A stretch of DNA of 9,134 bases from an uncultured bacterium (GTDB lineage Bacteria; CALINM01). The stretch is from contig CALINM010000203.1 in the NCBI GenBank assembly GCA_938045315.1, positions 1 through 9,134 on the forward strand. Direction: 5' to 3'. Every line of letters begins with the position of its first letter. The stretch's first letter is position 1. Shown here one piece after another: positions 1 to 7,450 of the stretch. The position numbers were made by a program, and so were the translations under genes. The notes under the pieces were generated by a model. The model saw only the letters and a list, made by a program, of their open reading frames with translations, was not told the origin of the DNA and did no database searches.

Positions 1-270
1 TTTGTTTTCCTGCTGGGAAGATAATATTTCTAAACTTTGAACTAATGGAAGTCCAGCATCAATCATTGTAGAGAACTGCCTTGTGAAAACAACTATATCT
101 TTAGCAGGCACACTGACTTTTTTTCTTTTTTCCTTTGCCTCAACTACTTTAGTTGGTGTTATCATCTGACTACTTAACTGGCTATAAACAGCATCTATAT
201 TCGGTGCTTGCATAGTACCTTTCATGATTCTTCCAGATCTTGCTTTTCCTTCCCATGCGTAATTTGGCAT
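1..270 (-). CDS. pilC: Type IV pilus inner-membrane platform protein PilC (N-terminal 90 codons; cut by window edge)
   Basis: PilC is the polytopic inner-membrane protein on which the PilB and PilT ATPases act during pilus assembly and disassembly. Only the cytoplasmic N-terminus is present. It begins MPNYAWEGKARSGRIMKG, the usual 'Y-x-W-x-G-x-x-x-x-G' opening of PilC/GspF proteins. It then reaches the start of the first T2SSF domain at residues 58-82, with the family-typical FTRQFSTMIDAGLPLVQSLE. The full protein is normally about 400 residues with three membrane segments, all beyond the left edge. The ATG at 268-270 is chosen because a strong AAGGAGGT ribosome site precedes it by about 10 bases and because the family homology begins there. 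It follows pilT after 8 bases and is surely co-transcribed with it. The frame is open to base 1. In the common pilB-pilT-pilC order the next genes are often pilS/pilR/pilA, but that is only an expectation here. Confidence 0.95.
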   Translation of the reverse strand, partial: MPNYAWEGKARSGRIMKGTMQAPNIDAVYSQLSSQMITPTKVVEAKEKRKKVSVPAKDIVVFTRQFSTMIDAGLPLVQSLEILSSQQENK

Positions 271-278
271 TTATTAAA

Positions 279-1418
279 TTACCTCCTTATCGGTGGTGTA
301 GTCATACCTGGACGAGGAACTGAGCCACCAGTAGCCAAAAGTTGCTTTAATTCTTCAGGATCGGGACTATAAATCATCCCATTTTCCAGACTTATAATTC
401 TTCTCTGTATTAGGTTAGCTAAAGACTGATTCATCGTTTGCATACCAGACTTTGTCTGCCCCATCTGCATTTGAGAATATACTTGATGCAATTTATCTTC
501 TCTAATTAAATTTCTTATTGCCGCATTTGGCACCAAAATTTCCAGTGCCAAAGCTCTACCTTTTCCACCAATCTTGGGTATCAATTGTTGGCACAAGATG
601 CCTTCCAATACAAAAGAAAGTTGAGCTCTAACTTGTGGTTGCTGATGGGGAGGAAAAACATCTATAATTCTGTTAATTGTCTGAACTGCACTATTTGTGT
701 GTAAGGTAGCAAGGCATAAATGCCCCGTTTCAGCAATGGTAAGAGCCGCTTCTATTGTCTCTTTATCCCTCAACTCACCAACGAGAACAACATCGGGATC
801 CTGTCTTAAAATATGTTTTAAAGCATATTGAAAATTTTTTGTATCAGCACCAATTTCCCTTTGATTAACAAGGCAACTTTTATGGGGGTGTAAAAACTCA
901 ATAGGATCTTCTATTGTTATGATATGTTCCTTTCTTTCTCTATTTATTTTATCAATTATTGTTGCAAGCGTGGTTGATTTACCAGAACCTGTAGCACCTG
1001 TGACAAGTATCAGCCCCCTAGTTTTATCAGCAAGTTCAGAAACAATAGGTGGCAATCCAAGTTCTTCAAAAGACATTATTCTGTAAGGAATAGTTCTAAA
1101 GACTCCAGCCACTGAACCTCTCTGCATGAAAAGATTACCACGAAATCTTGATAAACCTTTTATTCCAAATGAAAAGTCAAGCTCTCTCTCTTCTTCAAAC
1201 TTATGTTTTTGAGCCTCGGTTAAGATACTATAACAGAGAGTTTTCGTATCACCAGCAGTTAATACTGGGAATTCTTCAAGAGGGTTTAACTCCCCATCTA
1301 TTCTTATTTGTGGTTTTGAACCAATTGTAATATGAAGGTCTGAACCACCTCTATCTACTAATATTTTTAATAATTCATGCATGTTGAAACTTAAATTTGT
1401 CTTAATATCATCAGCCAT
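279..1418 (-). CDS. pilT: Type IV pilus retraction ATPase PilT
   Basis: PilT is a cytoplasmic hexameric secretion ATPase that powers pilus retraction (twitching motility, DNA uptake). The 379-residue protein has an N-terminal PAS-like domain (about 10-110) and a C-terminal RecA-like core. Visible motifs are Walker A GATGSGKS (141-148), the Asp box with IEDPIEF (169-175), Walker B RQDPDVVLVGELRD (205-218), and the His box ending ATLHTNS (237-243). The AIRNLIRE motif at 300-307 is intact. This motif marks true PilT and is needed for retraction, which separates the protein from PilB and most PilU-like paralogues. The length is slightly above the usual 345-370 because of a Gly/Pro/Arg-rich tail (about 363-379). 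The ATG at 1416-1418 has AGGAGTT at 1428-1434, overlapping the pilB stop, and there are 14 bases between the genes. The PilT assignment is secure, although genomes often carry several paralogues and I cannot tell which one this is. Confidence 0.97.
   Translation of the reverse strand: MADDIKTNLSFNMHELLKILVDRGGSDLHITIGSKPQIRIDGELNPLEEFPVLTAGDTKTLCYSILTEAQKHKFEEERELDFSFGIKGLSRFRGNLFMQRGSVAGVFRTIPYRIMSFEELGLPPIVSELADKTRGLILVTGATGSGKSTTLATIIDKINRERKEHIITIEDPIEFLHPHKSCLVNQREIGADTKNFQYALKHILRQDPDVVLVGELRDKETIEAALTIAETGHLCLATLHTNSAVQTINRIIDVFPPHQQPQVRAQLSFVLEGILCQQLIPKIGGKGRALALEILVPNAAIRNLIREDKLHQVYSQMQMGQTKSGMQTMNQSLANLIQRRIISLENGMIYSPDPEELKQLLATGGSVPRPGMTTPPIRR
281..288 (-). promoter_or_regulatory. 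Shine-Dalgarno of pilC embedded in the pilT stop region
   Basis: Read on the minus strand this is AAGGAGGT, a near-perfect anti-16S match. Its bases are also the last two arginine codons of pilT and the first base of the pilT TAA stop (279-281). Ribosomes ending pilT therefore stop on the pilC initiation site, which suggests translational coupling. The site fixes the pilC start at 270. Confidence 0.85.
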
Positions 1419-1427
1419 TTTGTGTTT

Positions 1428-1434
1428 AACTCCT
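1428..1434 (-). promoter_or_regulatory. Shine-Dalgarno of pilT overlapping the pilB stop
   Basis: The minus strand reads AGGAGTT here, 9 bases before the pilT ATG. Its first two bases are the last two of the pilB TAG stop (1433-1435). This is the same stop/SD fusion as at the pilT-pilC junction and supports a coupled pilBTC message. Confidence 0.75.
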
Positions 1435-3151
1435 AATCTTTAACTGAACATCTTACAACTTCTTCAATTGTTGTAATTCCCTGTTTTAGTTTATCAATAC
1501 CACTTTGTCTTAAAGTTTTCATCCCCAATCGCATTGCTGTTCTTTTCAGTTCACTTGCTGGTGCACCGGCTAAAATTAGTTCTTTTAACTCGTCATAAAG
1601 CATCATAACTTCATATAAAGCTATTCTTCCTTTATAACCAGTATTACTACATTTATCACAACCCTTACCTTTGTAACATTTAATATCTTTCGCTTCCTCT
1701 TCTGGAACACCAATGTCAACTAATGCTTTGATTGGTATATTTACAGGCTCTTTACAATCCTGACATATCTTTCTTGCCAAACGTTGGGCTAAAACTAAAT
1801 TTGTTGCTGATGCCACAAGAAAAGGTTCAACACCCATATTTAAAAGTCTTGCTATTGTACTTGGCGCATCATTTGTATGAAGAGTTGATAAAACTAAATG
1901 TCCTGTTAAAGCTGCTTTAATTGCTATTTCTGCAGTTTCAAAATCTCTAATCTCACCAACCATTATTATATCTGGATCCTGTCTTAAAAATGCTCTTAAT
2001 ACATTAGCAAAATTAAGACCTATTGCTTCATTCATCTGTACCTGATTTATCCCAGGAAGATTATACTCAACTGGATCTTCGGCGGTAGAAATATTATCTG
2101 TAACTTTGTTAAGTTCAGTTAATGCAGAGTATAATGTTGTTGTTTTTCCAGAACCTGTGGGGCCTGTTACAAGAACCATACCATAAGGCCTGTGTATTGC
2201 CTCTTTGAAAAGTCTTAATTGCTCTTCATCGAAGCCAAGCTTGGTCATATCCAGCTGAAGATTTGATTTATCAAGTAGCCTCAAACACACCTTCTCACCA
2301 AAAAGAGTGGGAAGTGTATTAACCCTAAAGTCCATTTCTTTACCACCACCAATTTTTAGCTTAATTCTTCCGTCTTGAGGTAGCCTTCTTTCAGCAATAT
2401 CAAGATTTGCTAGTATTTTTAATCTAGAAACTATGGCATTTTTTAACTTTATTGGTGGCTTCATGATTTCATATAAAACACCATCAATCCTGAATCTAAC
2501 TCTAAATTCCTTTTCGTAAGGTTCAACATGTATATCACTTGCTTTTCTTTTAATTGCTTCATTTAGCATTGCATTGACAAGTTTTACAACGGGTGCCTCT
2601 TCAGTGGCTTTTTGTAATTCACTTATATTAACATCTTCATCTTCTTGAACCACTTCTAAATCATCTATTTCATCTTCCAGAAGCTGTATAGCATCTTCAA
2701 GAATTTCATCAGTTTCTGTAGAAATAGTCTCTTTTTTAAACTCCCTTTCTATGGCTTCTCTTATTGCTGCTTCGGATGCTACAACAGCTTCTACATTTAA
2801 ACCTGTTAAAAACTTAACATCATCAACAGCAAATATATCAGAAGGATCAGCCATAGCTACAATTAATGTAGATCCTGCTCTATTTATAGGTATAAGGCTA
2901 TACTTTTCACATATCTCCTTGGGAACTAATTTAGCAATATTCGGATCTATTTCAAACTCACGTAAATTTACTGCAGGCACACCATATTGTTTACTTAAAA
3001 AATTTACAAGCTCTTGCTCTTTGAGAATACCCAAGCTAACCATGGTAGAGCCGAGCCTGCCACCACTGATTTTTTGCTCCTCAATAGCTCTCTTTAACTG
3101 CTCTGGTGTGATAATTCGTTCCTTTAATAACAATTCACCTAATTTTTCCAT
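1433..3151 (-). CDS. pilB: Type IV pilus extension ATPase PilB with MshEN-type N-domain
   Basis: PilB is the cytoplasmic hexameric ATPase that drives polymerisation of pilin through PilC. The protein has 572 residues from the ATG chosen here. Residues 1-140 form a GspE/MshEN N-domain with two tandem 24-residue c-di-GMP-type motifs (3-26 and 32-55). An acidic linker (about 146-175) follows, then the second N-domain and the RecA-like core. The core has Walker A GPTGSGKT (330-337), the Asp box STAEDPVEY (355-363), Walker B RQDPDIIMVGEIRD (390-403) and the His box ending STLHTND (422-428). Four cysteines of the PilB zinc site form two CxxC pairs (463/466 and 498/501), with an extra Cys at 492. 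The open frame extends upstream to a TTG at 3196. I reject that start because it lacks a ribosome site, its 15 extra codons cover the promoter, and family homology begins at MEKLGELL. GspE is the main alternative, but the adjacent pilT makes PilB far more likely. Confidence 0.95.
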   Translation of the reverse strand: MEKLGELLLKERIITPEQLKRAIEEQKISGGRLGSTMVSLGILKEQELVNFLSKQYGVPAVNLREFEIDPNIAKLVPKEICEKYSLIPINRAGSTLIVAMADPSDIFAVDDVKFLTGLNVEAVVASEAAIREAIEREFKKETISTETDEILEDAIQLLEDEIDDLEVVQEDEDVNISELQKATEEAPVVKLVNAMLNEAIKRKASDIHVEPYEKEFRVRFRIDGVLYEIMKPPIKLKNAIVSRLKILANLDIAERRLPQDGRIKLKIGGGKEMDFRVNTLPTLFGEKVCLRLLDKSNLQLDMTKLGFDEEQLRLFKEAIHRPYGMVLVTGPTGSGKTTTLYSALTELNKVTDNISTAEDPVEYNLPGINQVQMNEAIGLNFANVLRAFLRQDPDIIMVGEIRDFETAEIAIKAALTGHLVLSTLHTNDAPSTIARLLNMGVEPFLVASATNLVLAQRLARKICQDCKEPVNIPIKALVDIGVPEEEAKDIKCYKGKGCDKCSNTGYKGRIALYEVMMLYDELKELILAGAPASELKRTAMRLGMKTLRQSGIDKLKQGITTIEEVVRCSVKD

Positions 3152-3157
3152 GATTTC

Positions 3158-3186
3158 ATAATATTTTAAAATACATTTCGTGTCAA
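3158..3186 (-). promoter_or_regulatory. Sigma-70-type promoter of pilBTC, abutting the pilB ATG
   Basis: On the minus strand there is a perfect -35 TTGACA (3181-3186), a 17-base spacer, and a -10 TATTAT (3158-3163) that matches TATAAT at five of six positions. Six bases separate the -10 from the A of the ATG at 3151, so the expected transcription start falls on or within a base or two of the start codon. No Shine-Dalgarno sequence precedes this ATG. What is seen is the promoter match. The leaderless mRNA is inferred. Confidence 0.7.
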
Positions 3187-3234
3187 GCAAAGACAATTTT
3201 TAAATTTTTCCATTATATTTGAACTACATGAACT

Positions 3235-3240
3235 TATAAT
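3235..3240 (+). promoter_or_regulatory. Alternative -10 box (TATAAT) in the divergent intergenic region
   Basis: This is a perfect TATAAT, but no recognisable -35 lies 16-18 bases upstream. Two copies of GAACT (3221-3225 and 3230-3234), nine bases apart, sit directly before it and could be an activator site. Given the local AT content it may be chance. Confidence 0.25.
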
Positions 3241-3251
3241 ATAGTATTCCA

Positions 3252-3280
3252 TTGACTAAAAAAATAGTTTTGTTTAATAT
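3252..3280 (+). promoter_or_regulatory. Probable sigma-70-type promoter of the plus-strand operon
   Basis: TTGACT (3252-3257, five of six -35 bases) is followed by a 17-base spacer and TAATAT (3275-3280, four of six -10 bases). Transcription would start near 3287, giving a leader of about 23 bases that contains the ribosome site AAGGAG at 3297-3302, seven bases before the ATG at 3310. The region is very AT-rich, so chance -10 matches are common. The correct spacing and the fit to the first gene are the main support. Confidence 0.55.
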
Positions 3281-3309
3281 TTAAAACCAGTACAAAAAGG
3301 AGTGAAGAA

Positions 3310-3954
3310 ATGCCAAAAAAGATTAAAGTAAATAAAAAACAAGCTCTAAAACAACCCGATGAGTTTATATCTTTTGGTTCTAAAATATTTCAATTTCTTA
3401 AAACTTATCAAAAACAATTTTTAATCATCTTACCTATAATAGCTATCTTGTTAATAATTCTTAGTCTATCCAGTTACTATATTAAACACAACAATGAATT
3501 AGCTTTTTCAATGCTATCAAAAACATTGGATAATGAAAAGGATATGAACAAAAAAAAGGCAGCATTAATCAATATAAGAGACAAAAAATTTACTGATGCC
3601 TCAAAATATGCTTCCTTTTACTTAGCACAGATTTATTACTCCCAGAATGATAAAAGCAATGCAAAAAAAGAATTAGAAAATGCCATGTCATTAAAAAATG
3701 ATTTTTTTAGGTCTTCTGCAACCAATTTATATGCCCACATTCTTGTATCAGAAAATAAATTAAATGAAGCAATTTCTATAATTGATAAAAACTCTGTTAC
3801 AACATCTCCATTTAAGGAAGAACTTCTTTTTAAAAAAGCACAGATATTAGAACAACTGAATAAGAAAGATGAAGCAAAAAAAATATATGAACAAATTAGT
3901 AAAGATTATCCCGATTTTTATCTAATAAAAGTAGTACAGGCTAAACTGAAATAA
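3310..3954 (+). CDS. Membrane-anchored TPR-like protein (YfgM/TPR_21-like)
   Basis: This is a 214-residue protein with a Lys-rich cytoplasmic N-terminus (about 1-36), one strongly hydrophobic segment (about 37-58), and a soluble remainder. By the positive-inside rule the remainder faces the periplasm. The soluble part has at least three helical-hairpin repeats resembling TPRs, roughly 98-128 (ASFYLAQIYYSQNDKSNAKK), 136-160 and 169-202 (KKAQILEQLNKKDEAKKIYE). This matches the layout of YfgM/TPR_21 proteins, which are inner-membrane proteins with a periplasmic TPR domain implicated in chaperone networks near the Sec translocon. Sequence similarity alone is too weak to assign that role. The start is fixed by AAGGAG at 3297-3302. 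It is the first gene of the operon and is three bases from the next. It has no catalytic motif and probably works as a protein-binding scaffold. It diverges from pilB, so a pilus role is possible but unsupported. Confidence 0.75.
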   Translation: MPKKIKVNKKQALKQPDEFISFGSKIFQFLKTYQKQFLIILPIIAILLIILSLSSYYIKHNNELAFSMLSKTLDNEKDMNKKKAALINIRDKKFTDASKYASFYLAQIYYSQNDKSNAKKELENAMSLKNDFFRSSATNLYAHILVSENKLNEAISIIDKNSVTTSPFKEELLFKKAQILEQLNKKDEAKKIYEQISKDYPDFYLIKVVQAKLK

Positions 3955-3957
3955 GGT

Positions 3958-5268
3958 ATGAAAGTAAAGTATTTCAATAAAAAATTAGAATGTGCTGAAA
4001 GAAACACATTAGAAAAGTTGCAAATAGATAGACTTAAATTAATTATCCATAGAGTCTATGAAAATGTACCATTTTATAGAAAAAAATTTAAACAACTCGG
4101 GATTAAACCAGAAGATATTAAAGACCTGAAGGATTTAAAAAAGCTACCTTTTACCGTAAAAGATGATCTTAGAAAAAGTTTTCCCTATAAACTTTTTGCA
4201 ACACCTTTAAAGAACGTCGTAAGAATTCACGCATCCTCTGGAACAACTGGAATTCCCACAGTAGTAGGTTACACAAAAAAAGATATAACCCTATGGTCAG
4301 AACTTACAGCAAGAGTTTTGAAAGCAGGTGGACTTTCATGCAATGATATCGTTCAGATATCTTTTGGATATGGATTATTCACTGGAGCATTTGGTATGCA
4401 CTACGGCGCTGAAAGAATTGGTGCAACTGTAATACCCATATCAACAGGTAATACTTTGAGACAAATTTCTACCATACAGAACTTTGGTACAACTGCTCTA
4501 ATCTGTACCCCTTCCTATGCTTTACAAATCTATGACACTGCTAAAGAACATGGTATAGACCCAAGAGAAACTTCATTGAAATTAGGATTTTTTGGAGCAG
4601 AACCATGGACTGAAACAATGAGAAAAGAAATAGAAGAAAAATTTGGTATCCTTGCCACTGATAATTATGGTTTATCCGAAATTATTGGTCCAGGATTTTC
4701 TGGAGAATGTGTTTATAAAAATGGTCTTCATATTGCGGAAGATCATTTTATTCCAGAAATAATTAATCCAGAAACGGGTGAGGTTCTCGAACCAGGACAA
4801 AGGGGAGAATTAGTTATAACTACTCTTACAAAAGAAGCAATTCCACTAATTCGTTACAGAACAAGAGATCTGACAAAACTAAATTATGAAAAATGTGAAT
4901 GTGGTAGAACACTCGTTAGAATGGAAAAAGTTAAGGGAAGAAGCGATGATATGCTAATTATCAAAGGTGTGAATGTCTTTCCTACCCAGATTGAAACAGC
5001 TTTATTATCAGTTAAAGGCACCCTCCCCTATTATTTGATTATTGTTGATAAAAAAGGACGTTTAGATTCCCTGGAGGTACAAACAGAAGTTGAAAGGGAA
5101 GTAATTTTTTCTGAAGAAGCAAAAAAAACATTACTAATCAATCTAAAAAATGAATTCTTAAAAATTCTTGGTTTTGTCCCAGACATAACAATTCTACCAC
5201 CTAATACTCTAAAAAGATCGGAAGGTAAAGCAGTAAGAGTGATAGATAAAAGGCAATTCAATGGCTAA
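3958..5268 (+). CDS. paaK: Phenylacetate-CoA ligase family protein (PaaK-like AMP-forming aryl-CoA ligase)
   Basis: The enzyme adenylates an aromatic acid with ATP and transfers the acyl group to CoA, acting in the cytoplasm. The 436-residue length and the opening [19 protein letters not shown] are those of PaaK. ANL-superfamily motifs are intact: P-loop SSGTTGIPT (93-101), [10 protein letters not shown] (237-246), YRTRDLT with the ribose-binding Asp (300-306), hinge [11 protein letters not shown] (327-337), and the catalytic Lys424 in [10 protein letters not shown]. The CECGRT segment (313-318) is also typical of the family. In anaerobes such ligases often act on phenylacetate or indoleacetate made by 2-oxoacid:ferredoxin oxidoreductases during amino-acid fermentation. 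No such oxidoreductase is in the window, so the substrate is undetermined. The ATG lies three bases after the previous stop. The only purine-rich match (AAGG) is too close to the ATG, so initiation probably depends on translation of the upstream gene. Its stop overlaps the next gene. Confidence 0.9.
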   Translation: MKVKYFNKKLECAERNTLEKLQIDRLKLIIHRVYENVPFYRKKFKQLGIKPEDIKDLKDLKKLPFTVKDDLRKSFPYKLFATPLKNVVRIHASSGTTGIPTVVGYTKKDITLWSELTARVLKAGGLSCNDIVQISFGYGLFTGAFGMHYGAERIGATVIPISTGNTLRQISTIQNFGTTALICTPSYALQIYDTAKEHGIDPRETSLKLGFFGAEPWTETMRKEIEEKFGILATDNYGLSEIIGPGFSGECVYKNGLHIAEDHFIPEIINPETGEVLEPGQRGELVITTLTKEAIPLIRYRTRDLTKLNYEKCECGRTLVRMEKVKGRSDDMLIIKGVNVFPTQIETALLSVKGTLPYYLIIVDKKGRLDSLEVQTEVEREVIFSEEAKKTLLINLKNEFLKILGFVPDITILPPNTLKRSEGKAVRVIDKRQFNG

Positions 5269-7435
5269 TAATCAAACATTAAAGATAGCATTACTCTGGC
5301 ACATGCATCAACCATTCTATTATGATCCCCTAAAGGGGATGTTTACTATGCCGTGGGTTAGATTACATTCAACAAAAGATTATTTAGATATGCTGTACTT
5401 ATGCAGAGGTTATGAAAAAATAAAACCCATATTTAACTTAACACCTTCATTAATTCTTCAAATACAAATGTATTTAGATGGTATTCCAGAATTACACATT
5501 CAACTTACATTGAAAGACCCAAAAGAACTTACTCAGTTAGAAAAAATAACCATTTTAAAAGATTTTTTTATGGCTAACTGGAACACAATGATTAAACCCT
5601 TTCCAAGATATTATGAACTTCTATCAAAGAGAGGAAAAGATTCATCTGAAAAAGCACTTAAAGATGCAATAAGATATTTTACCAATCAAGATTTTATTGA
5701 TTTACAAGTTCTATTTAACCTTACATGGATAGATCCAATTTTCAGAGAAACTGATGACTTTTTGAAAGAACTTGTTATCAAAAAAAGCGGCTACTCAAAT
5801 GATGATAAAATTCTACTAATAAAAAAACATTATGAAATTATGGGTAAAATTATTAATGAGTATTCCAAAGCTGTAAAAGAAGAAAAAATAGAAATAAGTA
5901 CTTCACCCTTTTATCATCCCATATTACCATTACTAATAGATAATTATATAGCTCAACAACCAGACCCTGCATCAAAATTACCCTCAATTAGATTTCAATA
6001 TCCAGAAGATGCTGAAATGCAGATAAAGGATGCATTGGACTATATAGAAAAAACTTTTGGCGTACGTCCTAAAGGCATGTGGCCATCAGAAGGATCAATA
6101 AGCAATGACACTCTCGAGTTGATGGCAAAAAATGATATTGCCTGGGCTGCATCAGATGAGCAAGTTCTTTTAAATTCTCTAAAAAAACATCAAAGAATGT
6201 TATTGCAACTTAGTGCTGACCAGCTCTATAAAAACTACCTTTATATTCAAAACAATCATCAAATTAACATCTTCTTCAGAGACAGGAGACTTTCAGATGA
6301 CATAGGTTTTGTTTATAGTAAAATGTCAGCGCAAGACGCAGTAAACCACTTTATGACAAGTCTTTATAATATCAAAAATAACATAAATAATCTTGAAGGA
6401 AGCATTGTCTCTATAATTTTGGATGGTGAGAACGCATGGGAGTTTTATGAAAACGATGGTAACACCTTTTTAAAGTTACTTTATGAAACTATAGATAAAA
6501 GCTCAGATTTTGAAATAATTTCCTATTCTGATTTTTTAAAATTAAATAGTAAAAAAAGTATTTTAAATGACATATCACCTGGCTCATGGATTAATTCAAA
6601 CTTTAAAATATGGATAGGACATCCAGAAGATAATGAAGCCTGGACCTACCTTACAAAAGCAAGGATTGAAATAGATAAAAATAAAGATAAAGTCAATGAA
6701 GTAGATCTAAAGGAAATAATGCAGTATATAAGCATTGCTGAAGGAAGCGATTGGTGCTGGTGGTATGGTGATGAACATAGTACTGAATTTCAGTTAGAGT
6801 TCGATGAACTATTTAGAAATAACTTAAAAATGGTTTACAAAATTCTAAATATTCCTTATCCATCTTACCTGGATATACCAATAGTTAGCAAAGAAAAAGT
6901 TATTCATCCAGATAAAGAAATAATGAATTTAATAACACCAAAAATTGACGGTAAAATTTCAAGCTATTTTGAATGGATGGGTTCTTATGTTTTTAACTTA
7001 AAAAAGTTTGGTTTTGCCATGCACAGGACAACAACATATTTAGAAACTCTTTACTTAGGTTTGGACGAAGAAAACATATACTTTAGGTTCGACCCTGATT
7101 TCGATTTCCAAAGGATAATAGAGCAATCTAAAATAAAAATAGAAGTCAATTTTCCAGAAAAAAATGTATTTATAGCAGGTAATGTAGAAAATTATAAAAG
7201 TACTTTTAAACTTTACAAAGCGACAGATGAATACAATTTAGAATCTGCCTTTGAAAAAATAATAGAAATTAAAGTAAAAAAAGAATTATTAGATATTAAA
7301 GAAGGAGAAAAGATAAATTTTTACATAAATGTACAACCAGAAATTTTTATGGAAAATTTGAGATTTCCAGGAAAGGGCGTTATAACAGCACAAATTCCAC
7401 CACAAAATTTTGAGGATTATATATGGCAAGCATGA
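5261..7435 (+). CDS. Glycoside hydrolase family 57 protein (alpha-amylase/amylopullulanase type)
   Basis: This 724-residue GH57 enzyme is expected to hydrolyse or rearrange alpha-glucans such as glycogen by a retaining mechanism. It shows the family motifs in order: HMHQP (14-18), [12 protein letters not shown] (30-41), SPFYHPILP (215-223), GMWPSEG (272-278) with the likely nucleophile Glu277, LDGENAWE (387-394) with the likely acid/base Asp388, and [13 protein letters not shown] (494-506). The Glu-to-Asp spacing resembles amylopullulanase-type members rather than branching enzymes. Residues after about 550 look like a beta-rich C-terminal domain, perhaps like the glucodextranase C-terminal module seen in other GH57 proteins, but I am unsure of that. 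No signal peptide is visible, so it is probably cytoplasmic and acts on storage polysaccharide. The ATG overlaps the end of paaK by 8 bases, with a weak AAAGG about nine bases upstream. Exact specificity (amylase, pullulanase, glucanotransferase) cannot be read from sequence. Confidence 0.92.
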   Translation: MANNQTLKIALLWHMHQPFYYDPLKGMFTMPWVRLHSTKDYLDMLYLCRGYEKIKPIFNLTPSLILQIQMYLDGIPELHIQLTLKDPKELTQLEKITILKDFFMANWNTMIKPFPRYYELLSKRGKDSSEKALKDAIRYFTNQDFIDLQVLFNLTWIDPIFRETDDFLKELVIKKSGYSNDDKILLIKKHYEIMGKIINEYSKAVKEEKIEISTSPFYHPILPLLIDNYIAQQPDPASKLPSIRFQYPEDAEMQIKDALDYIEKTFGVRPKGMWPSEGSISNDTLELMAKNDIAWAASDEQVLLNSLKKHQRMLLQLSADQLYKNYLYIQNNHQINIFFRDRRLSDDIGFVYSKMSAQDAVNHFMTSLYNIKNNINNLEGSIVSIILDGENAWEFYENDGNTFLKLLYETIDKSSDFEIISYSDFLKLNSKKSILNDISPGSWINSNFKIWIGHPEDNEAWTYLTKARIEIDKNKDKVNEVDLKEIMQYISIAEGSDWCWWYGDEHSTEFQLEFDELFRNNLKMVYKILNIPYPSYLDIPIVSKEKVIHPDKEIMNLITPKIDGKISSYFEWMGSYVFNLKKFGFAMHRTTTYLETLYLGLDEENIYFRFDPDFDFQRIIEQSKIKIEVNFPEKNVFIAGNVENYKSTFKLYKATDEYNLESAFEKIIEIKVKKELLDIKEGEKINFYINVQPEIFMENLRFPGKGVITAQIPPQNFEDYIWQA
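5325..5340 (+). repeat. Perfect inverted repeat ATCCCC-TAAA-GGGGAT within the GH57 gene
   Basis: A six-base perfect stem with a four-base loop lies about 65 bases after the GH57 start codon, over codons for YDPLKGM. It is not followed by a T-run, so it is not an intrinsic terminator. A G4/C4 stem stands out in this AT-rich sequence, but the encoded residues are part of a family-typical region, so protein constraint could explain it. Confidence 0.35.
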
Positions 7436-7438
7436 TAT

Positions 7439-7446
7439 AAAGGAGG
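7439..7446 (+). promoter_or_regulatory. Shine-Dalgarno that sets a GTG start for the DUF1015 gene
   Basis: AAAGGAGG is the best ribosome site on the plus strand. Four bases later come overlapping ATG (7449-7451) and GTG (7451-7453) triplets. The ATG is followed at once by TGA and cannot be used productively, so the GTG at 7451 is the start. This agrees with the conserved DUF1015 N-terminus. Confidence 0.85.
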
Positions 7447-7450
7447 ATAT

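Noticed and set aside
2751-3161. Long plus-strand open frame of 136 codons opposite pilB
   Set aside because: It is antisense to a well-supported conserved gene and has no family features or ribosome site that I can see. Other opposite-strand open frames (1148-1330, 1732-1920, 5031-5261, 7289-7516) were rejected for the same reason.
3152-3196. N-terminal extension of PilB from a TTG at 3196
   Set aside because: It has no ribosome site, it encodes the promoter boxes, and it lies before the point where PilB family homology begins.
3208-3240. Minus-strand TATAAT at 3212-3217 as a second pilB promoter with a longer leader
   Set aside because: There is no acceptable -35 at 16-18 bases and no ribosome site before either pilB start. 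The TTGACA-17-TATTAT promoter downstream is far stronger.
3550-3559. A-AAA-AAG slippery sequence (A8 then GG) in the TPR-like gene, as a possible programmed frameshift
   Set aside because: The -1 frame stops after about a dozen codons and would remove the TPR region. A-runs are common in this AT-rich operon, and no stimulatory structure is evident.
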